From contig JAEWCA010000302.1 in the NCBI GenBank assembly GCA_023390875.1, positions 1 through 5,119 on the forward strand: a stretch of 5,119 nt of DNA, read 5' to 3'. The notes below the pieces were generated by a model. The model saw nothing but the letters and a program-made list of their open reading frames with translations. It had not been told where the DNA came from and made no database searches. Both the position numbers and the translations under genes were made by a program. Within the stretch, counting starts at the first letter, position 1, and each line of letters opens with the position of its first letter. Below are positions 1 through 5,119 of the stretch, one piece after another. Origin of the DNA: Actinomycetes bacterium (GTDB lineage: Bacteria > Actinomycetota > Actinomycetes > Actinomycetales > Cellulomonadaceae).

Positions 1-8
1 CACCCCAC

Positions 9-1805
9 GTGTCCCACCAGACCCCGCACCCCGTCCCGCACCCGCGCCGCGCCGCGGCCGGTGCCCTGCTCGCCGTCGTCCTCGCGCTCGTCGGCCTGGC
101 CGCCGCGACCGTGGGCGCCGCCCCGCGCGCCGACGCGGCACCCGCCACGACGAAGCCCGCCGCGAACCTGTTCCAGTGGACCTGGAACGCGATCGCGAGC
201 GAGTGCACGAACGTCCTCGGCCCCGCCGGCTACGGGTTCGTGCAGACGTCGCCGCCCAACGAGCACGTGCGGCTCGCGGGCCAGTGGTGGACGTCGTACC
301 AGCCGGTCAGCTACAAGATCGAGTCCAAGCTCGGCACGCGCGCCGAGTACAAGGCGATGATCGACACGTGCCGGGCCGCGGGCGTCTCCGTGATCGCCGA
401 CGTGGTCGTCAACCACATGTCCGGCCAGACGTCCGGCACCGGATGGGCCGGGACGGTCTTCACCGAGGAGCACTACCCGGGCCCCGAGGGCGGCTACGGC
501 CCGCAGGACTTCCACTCGTGCCGGACGAACATCAGCAGCTACAACGACCGGTGGCAGGTGCAGAACTGCCGGCTCGTGAACCTGCAGGACCTCGACACGG
601 GCGCGGAGTACGTGCGGCAGGAGATCGCGAGCTACCTCAACGACCTCATCTCGCTGGGCGTGCGCGGGTTCCGGGTCGACGCGTCCAAGCACATCGCCGC
701 GGCCGACCTCGAGGCGATCAAGGCCAAGCTCACCGACCAGAGCGTGTACGTCGAGCACGAGGTCATCGCGGGTGCCGGCGAGCCCATCCAGCCGGCCGAG
801 TACTTCGGGTCGGGCGACTCCAACGAGTTCAACTGGTCCCGCAACCTCAAGTCGGTGTTCCAGTCCGGCAACCTGTCGTCGCTCGCGGGGCTCAAGGACC
901 AGTCCTGGCTCCTGCCGACCGACAAGGCGGCCGTCTTCGTCGACAACCACGACACCGAGCGCAACGGCGAGACCCTCTCGTACAAGAACGGCTCGGACTA
1001 CAAACTCGCGAACGTGTTCCAGCTGAGCTACCCGTACGGCTGGCCGACCGTGTACTCGGGCTACGCGTTCAGCAACAACGACGCCGGGCCGCCGCAGCAG
1101 AGCAGCGGGAAGGTCGACGACGCCGTCTGCGGGCAGGGCACGTGGACGTGCGCGCACCGGTGGAACGAGACCGCGCACATGGTCGGCTTCCGCAACACGG
1201 TCGGCACCGCGGCGCTCACGAACGTGTGGAGCGACGGCGGCCGGCTCGCGTACGGGCGCGGCGACAAGGGGTACGTGGTGCTCAACCGGGACGGCAACGC
1301 GCTCACGCGCACGTTCCAGACGTCGTTGCCGGCGGGCCGCTACTGCGACGTGATCAGCGGCGCGACGACGTCGTCGGGGTGCTCGGGGACCGTCGTGACG
1401 GTGGCCTCGGGCGGTGCCGCGACGTTCACGGTCCCGGCGAACGGCTCGGTCGCGGTGCACGTCGGGCAGCTCGCGGGCGGGACGGCGTCCCCGACGCCGA
1501 CCCCGTCGACCACCTCCCAGGTGTCCTTCGGCGTGAACGCGACGACCGTGTGGGGGCAGAACGTCTTCGTCGTCGGCGACCGTCCGGAGCTGGGCAGCTG
1601 GGCCCCGGCGAGCGCCGTCCCGCTGTCGTCGGCGAGCTACCCGGTCTGGCGCGCGTCGGTGACGCTCCCGGCGGGGACCGTCGTCCAGTACAAGTACGTG
1701 CGCAAGGAGTCGAACGGCGCGGTGACCTGGGAGTCCGGCGCCAACCGCACCGTCACGGTGCCGGCGAGCGGCGTCCTCACGCTCACCGACACCTGGCGCG
1801 GCTAG
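9..1805 (+). CDS. amy: Secreted alpha-amylase (GH13) with C-terminal CBM20 starch-binding domain
   Basis: Predicted extracellular endo-acting enzyme that hydrolyses alpha-1,4 bonds in starch and related glucans. Residues 1-43 look like a signal peptide: Arg13-Arg14, a hydrophobic core at about 15-38, and an ADA|A cleavage site after residue 43. The GH13 barrel follows, with region I DVVVNH (131-136), region II GFRVDASKH (220-228, nucleophile Asp224), region III at Glu251 (acid/base) and region IV FVDNHD (310-315, Asp315). Domain C spans about 400-490, then a TASPTPTPSTTS-type linker (492-503) and a CBM20 (about 504-598) with VFVVGDRPELGSW and Trp547, Lys562 and Trp574 where family starch-site residues fall. 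Eight mature cysteines are spaced as four pairs known from animal-type alpha-amylases (66/121, 171/187, 374/381, 446/458), which fits the Streptomyces-like GH13_32 group. The start is GTG. Only eight bases precede it and show no ribosome binding site, so a start outside the window is possible. Function is nearly certain; the exact N-terminus is not. Confidence 0.96.
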   Translation: MSHQTPHPVPHPRRAAAGALLAVVLALVGLAAATVGAAPRADAAPATTKPAANLFQWTWNAIASECTNVLGPAGYGFVQTSPPNEHVRLAGQWWTSYQPVSYKIESKLGTRAEYKAMIDTCRAAGVSVIADVVVNHMSGQTSGTGWAGTVFTEEHYPGPEGGYGPQDFHSCRTNISSYNDRWQVQNCRLVNLQDLDTGAEYVRQEIASYLNDLISLGVRGFRVDASKHIAAADLEAIKAKLTDQSVYVEHEVIAGAGEPIQPAEYFGSGDSNEFNWSRNLKSVFQSGNLSSLAGLKDQSWLLPTDKAAVFVDNHDTERNGETLSYKNGSDYKLANVFQLSYPYGWPTVYSGYAFSNNDAGPPQQSSGKVDDAVCGQGTWTCAHRWNETAHMVGFRNTVGTAALTNVWSDGGRLAYGRGDKGYVVLNRDGNALTRTFQTSLPAGRYCDVISGATTSSGCSGTVVTVASGGAATFTVPANGSVAVHVGQLAGGTASPTPTPSTTSQVSFGVNATTVWGQNVFVVGDRPELGSWAPASAVPLSSASYPVWRASVTLPAGTVVQYKYVRKESNGAVTWESGANRTVTVPASGVLTLTDTWRG

Positions 1806-1823
1806 CGCGGCGAGATCGTCGCA

Positions 1824-1855
1824 GGCGGCGTCGGGGCGAAGGACCCGGCGCCGCC
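1824..1855 (+). terminator. Stem-loop terminator after the amylase gene (first of two)
   Basis: A 12-bp stem (1824-1835 with 1844-1855) contains one T·G wobble (1831/1848) and closes an 8-base loop (GCGAAGGA), starting 19 bases after the amylase stop codon. No T-run follows, which is common for hairpin terminators in high-GC actinomycetes. Position and stem strength support a role as terminator or 3'-end stabiliser. Function is inferred. Confidence 0.7.
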
Positions 1856-1908
1856 CGCGGCCCACGGACGGGGTGGCGTCGAGCGCGTGGAGGTGTGCGG
1901 CGCCACCC
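1824..1908. repeat. Duplicated inverted-repeat unit with a compensatory change
   Basis: The two stem-loops share both arms. The left arms are GGCGGCGTCG (1824-1833) and GGTGGCGTCG (1872-1881). The right arms are CGGCGCCGCCC (1846-1856) and CGGCGCCACCC (1898-1908). The only change in the left arm (C1826 to T1874) is matched by the partner change in the right arm (G1853 to A1905), so the pair is kept, and both copies keep the same T·G wobble. This suggests duplication of a hairpin under selection for pairing, but two short GC-rich copies are limited evidence. Confidence 0.5.
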
Positions 1909-1909
1909 C
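1870..1909 (+). terminator. Second tandem stem-loop after the amylase gene
   Basis: A 12-bp stem (1870-1881 with 1898-1909) with one T·G wobble (1879/1900) closes a 16-base loop. It lies 14 bases after the first stem-loop and has similar sequence in both arms. It probably acts as a back-up terminator and helps insulate the downstream gene from amylase transcription. No T-run follows. The loop is large, so confidence is a little lower than for the first hairpin. Confidence 0.55.
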
Positions 1910-1959
1910 TGGGCCGTCCTCGGGACCGTCTCACGTGTGTCCAGATGCTGGCGACGGGC

Positions 1960-1989
1960 TGAGGATGACCTCACCTGCCGCCCTACACT
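1960..1989 (+). promoter_or_regulatory. Candidate fprA promoter with possible operator
   Basis: TACACT (1984-1989) fits the TAnnnT pattern of actinobacterial -10 boxes and would start transcription near 1995-1997, giving a leader of about 100 bases. No good -35 box is present at normal spacing. Instead the region around -36 to -23 is a perfect inverted repeat, TGAGG-ATGA-CCTCA (1960-1973), which could be a protein binding site acting on this promoter. Both calls rest on pattern alone. Confidence 0.35.
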
Positions 1990-2000
1990 GGCCCGAGCAC

Positions 2001-2069
2001 AGCCCTGTCGTGCCGTCCGACGGGCCCGCGAGCACCGCGACCGACGTGACGCACCCGCCAGACAGGGCT
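2001..2069 (+). promoter_or_regulatory. Possible structured leader upstream of fprA
   Basis: AGCCCTGTC (2001-2009) and GACAGGGCT (2061-2069) are perfect 9-bp complements separated by 51 bases. If transcription starts near 1996, the left arm lies at the 5' end of the message and the right arm ends 9 bases before the ribosome binding site. Inside is a small CGCG/CGCG hairpin (2027-2030 with 2036-2039). The layout could suit leader control of translation, but it matches no riboswitch family I recognise, and a chance match is possible in GC-rich DNA. Confidence 0.3.
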
Positions 2070-2078
2070 CCCCTGATC

Positions 2079-2084
2079 GGAAGG
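2079..2084 (+). promoter_or_regulatory. Ribosome binding site of fprA
   Basis: GGAAGG lies 11 bases before the GTG at 2096, a slightly long but acceptable spacing. It supports that start, from which the protein runs straight into its FAD-binding strand. Confidence 0.6.
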
Positions 2085-2095
2085 CACCGCGTCCC

Positions 2096-3481
2096 GTGAG
2101 CACCCCGACCTTGCGCGTCGCCGTCGTCGGCGCCGGACCGGCCGGCATCTACGCGGCCGACATCCTGTCGAAGACCGACCTCGACGTCAGCATCGACCTG
2201 TTCGAGCGCCTGCCCGCGCCGTTCGGCCTCGTGCGCTACGGCGTCGCGCCGGACCACCCGCGCATCAAGCAGATCATCGTCGCGCTGCACAAGGTCCTCG
2301 AGCGCGGCGACATCCGCCTGCTCGCCAACGTCGACTACGGCACGGACCTCAAGCTCGACGACCTGCGCCAGTTCTACGACGCGGTCATCTTCTCGACGGG
2401 CTCGATCCGCGACGCCGCGCTGCCGGTGCCGGGCATCGACCTCGAGGGCTCGTTCGGTGCCGCGGACTTCGTGTCCTGGTACGACGGGCACCCGGACGTG
2501 CCGCGCACGTGGCCGCTCGAGCACCAGCACGTCGCCGTGCTCGGCGCCGGCAACGTCGCGCTCGACGTGGCGCGCATCCTCGCCAAGCACGCGGACGACC
2601 TGCTCCCGACGGACGTCCCGGCCAACGTGTACGGCGTGCTCAAGCAGAACCCGGTGAGCGACGTGCACGTGTTCGCCCGCCGCGGCCCCGCGCAGGTGAA
2701 GTTCTCCCCGCTCGAGCTGCGCGAGCTCGGCCACGTGCCGGACGTGGACGTCATCGTCTACCCCGAGGACTTCGAGTTCGACGAGGGCTCGATGGCCGCG
2801 ATCCACTCCTCGAACCAGACCAAGCAGGTCGTGAAGACCCTCACGGACTGGACGCTCAAGGAGCCCGAGGACCTCACGGCGAGCCGCCGCATCCACCTGC
2901 ACTTCCTGCACAAGCCGGTCGAGCTGCTCGGCGAGGACGGCAAGGTCGTCGGCCTGCGCACCGAGCGCACGGCGCTCAACGGCGACGGCAACGTCACCGG
3001 CACCGGGCAGACGCACGACTGGCCCGTGACGGCCGTCTACCGCGCGGTCGGCTACTTCGGCTCGCCGCTCGTCGACATCCCGTTCGACGACGTCGCGGGC
3101 GTCATCCCGAACCGCGAGGGCCGCGTGGTCGACGTGGACGGCGACCACATCCCCGGCGTGTACGCCACGGGCTGGATCAAGCGCGGGCCCGTCGGCCTCA
3201 TCGGCCACACCAAGTCGGACGCGTCCGAGACCATCCGCCACCTGGGCGAGGACGTCGCGGAGGCCGGCGACGCGTTCTACACGGCCACCGACCGCGACCC
3301 GTCGGCGGTGACCGACTTCCTCGCGGGCCGCGGCGTCGACGTCGTGCAGTGGTCCGGCTGGGAGCTGCTCGACGCGTACGAGAAGGAGCTCGGCGAGCCG
3401 CACGGCCGCGAGCGCATCAAGCTCGTCCCGCGCGAGGACATGGTGCACGTGGCGCTCGGGCGGGGGATCCCGACGGCCTGA
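2096..3481 (+). CDS. fprA: FprA-like ferredoxin/adrenodoxin-NADP+ reductase
   Basis: A 461-residue cytosolic FAD enzyme predicted to move electrons between NADPH and a ferredoxin, feeding acceptors such as cytochromes P450 or biosynthetic enzymes. Length and motifs match the adrenodoxin-reductase-like family (mycobacterial FprA). An N-terminal FAD dinucleotide fold has VVGAGPAGIYAAD (10-22). The family block PFGLVRYGVAPDHPRIK spans 42-58. The NADP-binding fold has VLGAGNVALDVARIL (148-162), and FARRGP (193-198) carries the arginine pair expected to bind the NADP 2'-phosphate. ATGWIKRGPVGLIG (357-370) is the C-terminal FAD-contact motif, and GEPHGRERIKL (433-443) is a family C-terminal block. 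The start is GTG with GGAAGG upstream; the frame is open far upstream, but family similarity begins just after this GTG. No ferredoxin or P450 gene lies in the window, so the partner is unknown. htpX follows 66 bases downstream. Confidence 0.93.
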   Translation: MSTPTLRVAVVGAGPAGIYAADILSKTDLDVSIDLFERLPAPFGLVRYGVAPDHPRIKQIIVALHKVLERGDIRLLANVDYGTDLKLDDLRQFYDAVIFSTGSIRDAALPVPGIDLEGSFGAADFVSWYDGHPDVPRTWPLEHQHVAVLGAGNVALDVARILAKHADDLLPTDVPANVYGVLKQNPVSDVHVFARRGPAQVKFSPLELRELGHVPDVDVIVYPEDFEFDEGSMAAIHSSNQTKQVVKTLTDWTLKEPEDLTASRRIHLHFLHKPVELLGEDGKVVGLRTERTALNGDGNVTGTGQTHDWPVTAVYRAVGYFGSPLVDIPFDDVAGVIPNREGRVVDVDGDHIPGVYATGWIKRGPVGLIGHTKSDASETIRHLGEDVAEAGDAFYTATDRDPSAVTDFLAGRGVDVVQWSGWELLDAYEKELGEPHGRERIKLVPREDMVHVALGRGIPTA

Positions 3482-3501
3482 CGTCGGGAACCTGCGACGT
3501 C
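3480..3501 (+). other. Small stem-loop over the fprA stop codon
   Basis: GACGTCG (3480-3486) pairs perfectly with CGACGTC (3495-3501) around an 8-base loop, beginning inside the TGA stop. It may be a weak terminator or processing site between fprA and htpX. It is short, has no T-run, and GACGTC is frequent in this genome, so a chance origin is quite possible. Confidence 0.3.
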
Positions 3502-3515
3502 CGACGCACGTTCCA

Positions 3516-3527
3516 CCGTGTGCACGG
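3516..3527. promoter_or_regulatory. Near-palindrome upstream of htpX
   Basis: CCGTG-TG-CACGG has 5-bp arms around a 2-base centre. The centre is too small for an RNA loop, so if functional it would be a protein binding site in DNA. It lies 20 bases before the htpX start and overlaps an alternative GTG. No known regulator motif is recognised. Confidence 0.2.
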
Positions 3528-3535
3528 ACGTCCAG

Positions 3536-3541
3536 AAGGAG
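3536..3541 (+). promoter_or_regulatory. Ribosome binding site that fixes the htpX start
   Basis: AAGGAG lies 6 bases before the GTG at 3548, which is ideal spacing. A second in-frame GTG at 3518 lies upstream of this site, so using it would put the Shine-Dalgarno sequence inside the gene. Confidence 0.8.
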
Positions 3542-3547
3542 CACCAG

Positions 3548-4432
3548 GTGGGTCACCAGCACTACAACGGCCTGAAGACGGCGGCACTGTTCGGCGCCAT
3601 GTGGGCGGTGCTGCTCGGCGTCGGGTGGCTGCTGGGCGGCGGGACGCCCAAGTTCCTGCTGTTCTTCACGGCCCTCGGCCTGCTCATGACGGCGTACTCG
3701 TTCTGGAACTCCGACAAGATCGCCATCAAGGCGATGCGCGCCCGGCCGGTGAGCGAGCTCGAGCAGCCGGCGATGTACCGGATCGTCCGGGAGCTCTCGA
3801 CGGCCGCCCGGCAGCCGATGCCCCGCCTGTACGTGTCGCCCACGGCCGCGCCGAACGCGTTCGCGACCGGTCGCAACCCGCAGAACGCCGCCGTCTGCTG
3901 CACCGAGGGCATCCTCCAGCTGCTCGACGAGCGTGAGCTGCGGGGCGTCCTGGGGCACGAGCTCATGCACGTGTACAACCGCGACATCCTCACGTCGTCG
4001 CTCGCCGCCGCGGTCGCCGGCGTCATCACGTCGCTCGCGCAGTTCGCGCTGTTCTTCGGCGGCGGGAGCGACCGGGACCGTGGCGGCAACCCGATCGCCG
4101 GCCTCCTGCTGGTGTTCCTCGCGCCGCTCGCGTCGACCCTGATCCAGCTGGCCATCAGCCGGACCCGTGAGTACGACGCGGACGAGGACGGCGCGCGCCT
4201 GACGAACGACCCGCTCGCGCTCGCGTCGGCGCTGCGCAAGCTCGAGGCCGGCACGAAGGCACGGCCGCTGCCGCAGGACCGCGAGCTCGCGAACGTGTCG
4301 CACCTGATGATCGCGAACCCGTTCCGCGGGCAGGGCGTCACGAAGCTGTTCGCGACCCACCCGCCGATGCAGGAGCGGATCGCCCGGCTCGAGGCGCAGG
4401 CCGGTCAGCAGGGCGGCATCACCCGCTACTGA
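3548..4432 (+). CDS. htpX: HtpX family membrane zinc metalloprotease
   Basis: A 294-residue integral membrane M48-family protease expected to degrade damaged or misassembled membrane proteins, with its active site on the cytoplasmic side. Length is normal for HtpX. The N-terminus (HYNGLKTAALFGAMW) is typical of actinobacterial HtpX. Hydrophobic segments lie at about 11-30, 34-52, 151-171 and 182-203. The zinc motif HELMH (137-141) supplies two histidines and catalytic Glu138; SRTREYDADEDGA (204-216) supplies the third ligand, Glu208. The family block GRNPQNAAVCCTEGIL (108-123) and the C-terminal FATHPPMQERIARLE (268-282) are intact. The GTG at 3548 is chosen over 3518 because of the well-placed AAGGAG and because HtpX proteins begin close to this point. 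It follows fprA by 66 bases and may share its transcript. HtpX is stress-induced in some bacteria, but no known stress-regulator site is recognised here. Confidence 0.96.
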   Translation: MGHQHYNGLKTAALFGAMWAVLLGVGWLLGGGTPKFLLFFTALGLLMTAYSFWNSDKIAIKAMRARPVSELEQPAMYRIVRELSTAARQPMPRLYVSPTAAPNAFATGRNPQNAAVCCTEGILQLLDERELRGVLGHELMHVYNRDILTSSLAAAVAGVITSLAQFALFFGGGSDRDRGGNPIAGLLLVFLAPLASTLIQLAISRTREYDADEDGARLTNDPLALASALRKLEAGTKARPLPQDRELANVSHLMIANPFRGQGVTKLFATHPPMQERIARLEAQAGQQGGITRY

Positions 4433-4435
4433 CCG
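4402..4435 (+). terminator. Stem-loop spanning the htpX stop codon
   Basis: CGGTCAG (4402-4408) pairs perfectly with CTGACCG (4429-4435), the latter containing the TGA stop. A further GCGG/CCGC stem (4413-4416 with 4423-4426) sits inside, closing a 6-base loop, with an unpaired internal loop between the two helices. This is a plausible terminator or 3'-end structure for htpX, although no T-run follows and the structure overlaps coding sequence. Confidence 0.4.
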
Positions 4436-4511
4436 CGTCGAATGAGGCAACTCTCACCGAACCTCCACGCTCACGGGACGAGATCGAACCGCCACATACC
4501 GGACGAAACCC

Positions 4512-4538
4512 TAGGCTGCTGGCCGCGAGGGGGCGCGG
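4512..4538 (+). promoter_or_regulatory. Possible promoter and leader hairpin of the last gene
   Basis: TAGGCT (4512-4517) fits the TAnnnT -10 pattern and sits in a locally less GC-rich stretch (about 4440-4520) of the 131-base gap after htpX. No clear -35 box is seen 16-19 bases upstream. Just after the expected start, CCGCG (4523-4527) and CGCGG (4534-4538) can form a 5-bp hairpin around AGGGGG. The call is weak and rests on one hexamer. Confidence 0.25.
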
Positions 4539-4553
4539 TGCCTGCCCGCGGTG

Positions 4554-4559
4554 AGGAGG
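4554..4559 (+). promoter_or_regulatory. Ribosome binding site of the last gene
   Basis: AGGAGG is a full Shine-Dalgarno match 4 bases before the GTG at 4564. The spacing is short but workable, and the following frame starts with a flavoprotein dinucleotide fold, so it decides the start. Confidence 0.75.
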
Positions 4560-4563
4560 CGCT

Positions 4564-5119
4564 GTGGCCCAGGACCGGTACGACGTCGCGGTGGTCGGAG
4601 GCGGGGCGACGGGCTCCGCGACGGCCTGGGCCCTGGCCCGCAGCGGGCACCGGGTCGTGCTCGTCGAGGAGCGCACGTCGCTCGCCGACTCGGGGTTCGA
4701 CCTCGTCCGGCTCGGGCACTCCGACCCCGACCGCACGCGGCTCGCGCTCCTGACGCACCAGTGGTGGCAGATCCTCGAGCAGGAGTCGGGCGCAGAGCTG
4801 CTCACCCTCACCGGCTGCGTCGAGCACGGCCCCGTCGAGGCGCTGCGGCCGCTCGTCGAGACGCTCCTCGTGTCGGACATCCCGTTCGAGTACCTCACGG
4901 GCCCCGAGGCGTCGATGCGGTGGCCGTGGCTCGCGTTCGACGACCGCGTCGTCGTGCAGCCCGTCGCGGGCGTCGCCGACGCCGGACGGACCATCCTCAC
5001 GTTCCAGGAGCAGGCCGCCCTGCACGGCGCCGAGATCCGCCGCGGGGCGCGCGCGACCCGGGTCGAGCGGCTCGACGACGGCGTCCGCGTGCACGTGGTG
5101 CCGGCCGACGCCTCCGACC
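4564..5119 (+). CDS. FAD-dependent oxidoreductase, DAO/sarcosine-oxidase-like (3' end outside window)
   Basis: The frame is open for 185 complete codons to the window edge, so only the N-terminal part of the protein is seen; family members are usually about 370-400 residues. Residues 6-36 form a classic FAD-binding beta-alpha-beta unit: YDVAVVGGGATGSATAWAL (6-24) with the ribose-binding acid at Glu35/Glu36. HSDPDRTRLALLTHQWWQILE (52-72), ELLTLTGCVEHG (78-89), RWPWLAFDD (119-127) and QPVAGVADA (132-140) resemble equivalent stretches of monomeric sarcosine oxidase and N-methyltryptophan oxidase, so oxidation of a secondary amine or amino acid is a reasonable guess. The substrate cannot be named. 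The loop after the first fold is shorter than in sarcosine oxidase as I recall it, and residues used there near the flavin are not evident. The catalytic lysine and any covalent-FAD cysteine would lie beyond the window. The gene has its own strong ribosome binding site 131 bases after htpX. Confidence 0.85.
   Translation, partial: MAQDRYDVAVVGGGATGSATAWALARSGHRVVLVEERTSLADSGFDLVRLGHSDPDRTRLALLTHQWWQILEQESGAELLTLTGCVEHGPVEALRPLVETLLVSDIPFEYLTGPEASMRWPWLAFDDRVVVQPVAGVADAGRTILTFQEQAALHGAEIRRGARATRVERLDDGVRVHVVPADASD

Noticed and set aside
1887..2099. Small 70-codon ORF in the spacer before fprA
   Set aside because: It starts inside the second stem-loop, has no convincing family features, and runs across the candidate promoter and leader.
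176..3481. Single 1101-codon + frame joining the amylase region to fprA, as if a fusion protein
   Set aside because: The first 640 codons are an out-of-frame, Arg/Gly-rich reading of the amylase gene and spacer. Only the part from 2096 has family motifs, and it has its own start and ribosome binding site.
3518..3547. Upstream GTG as the htpX start, adding ten residues
   Set aside because: The AAGGAG at 3536-3541 is ideally placed for the GTG at 3548, and the extra residues do not resemble an HtpX N-terminus.
2509..3936. 475-codon + frame overlapping fprA and htpX
   Set aside because: An Arg/Ala-rich shadow frame across two genes with strong homology motifs in other frames.
1931..4450. Very long antisense open frame (839 codons) opposite fprA and htpX
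   Set aside because: It is a mirror of the GC-rich codon usage of two well-identified genes. Its translation is low-complexity, rich in Arg, Val, Asp and Glu, with no recognisable domain, and it crosses both intergenic regions.
4442..4753. Small ORF after htpX (103 codons)
   Set aside because: It overlaps the start of the oxidoreductase in another frame, and its second half is an Arg/Ser-rich shadow of that gene.
1..5119. CRISPR arrays, tRNA or rRNA genes, insertion sequences, toxin-antitoxin or phage-defence genes
   Set aside because: No regularly spaced repeats, cloverleaf, transposase motif, terminal inverted repeats or defence-protein domains were seen on either strand.

Overview
The window looks like ordinary chromosomal DNA from a high-GC actinomycete, probably Micrococcales and Cellulomonas-like. 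The genus is an inference from gene types and base composition. The signs are very high GC with strong G/C at third codon positions, GTG starts on every gene whose start is visible, an actinobacterial secreted alpha-amylase with a starch-binding domain, and an FprA/adrenodoxin-reductase-like flavoprotein. All genes are on the + strand.

Layout. (1) 9-1805: secreted alpha-amylase with signal peptide, GH13 catalytic barrel, domain C, Ser/Thr/Pro linker and C-terminal CBM20. (2) 1806-2095: a 290-base gene-free stretch. It starts with two tandem stem-loops that share sequence in both arms (1824-1855 and 1870-1909), then holds a candidate promoter with an inverted repeat at the -35 position, then a leader that a 9-bp inverted repeat could fold just upstream of the next ribosome binding site. 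(3) 2096-3481: FprA-type ferredoxin/adrenodoxin-NADP reductase. (4) 3482-3547: short spacer with small inverted repeats. (5) 3548-4432: HtpX-type membrane zinc protease, with a stem-loop over its stop codon. (6) 4433-4563: spacer with a possible promoter and a strong Shine-Dalgarno sequence. (7) 4564 to the window end: 5' part of a DAO/sarcosine-oxidase-like FAD oxidoreductase, open to the edge.

The genes do not form one obvious pathway. The amylase works outside the cell on starch and is separated from the rest by probable terminators. fprA and htpX lie 66 bases apart and may be co-transcribed, although one supports cytosolic redox supply and the other membrane-protein quality control. The last gene appears to have its own expression signals.

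I found no defence system, mobile element, CRISPR array, tRNA or rRNA, and no convincing new multi-gene system. The signals most worth a second look are non-coding: the duplicated hairpin with a compensatory base-pair change after the amylase, and the structured promoter/leader of fprA. The divergent flavin-site loop of the truncated oxidoreductase is also worth checking.
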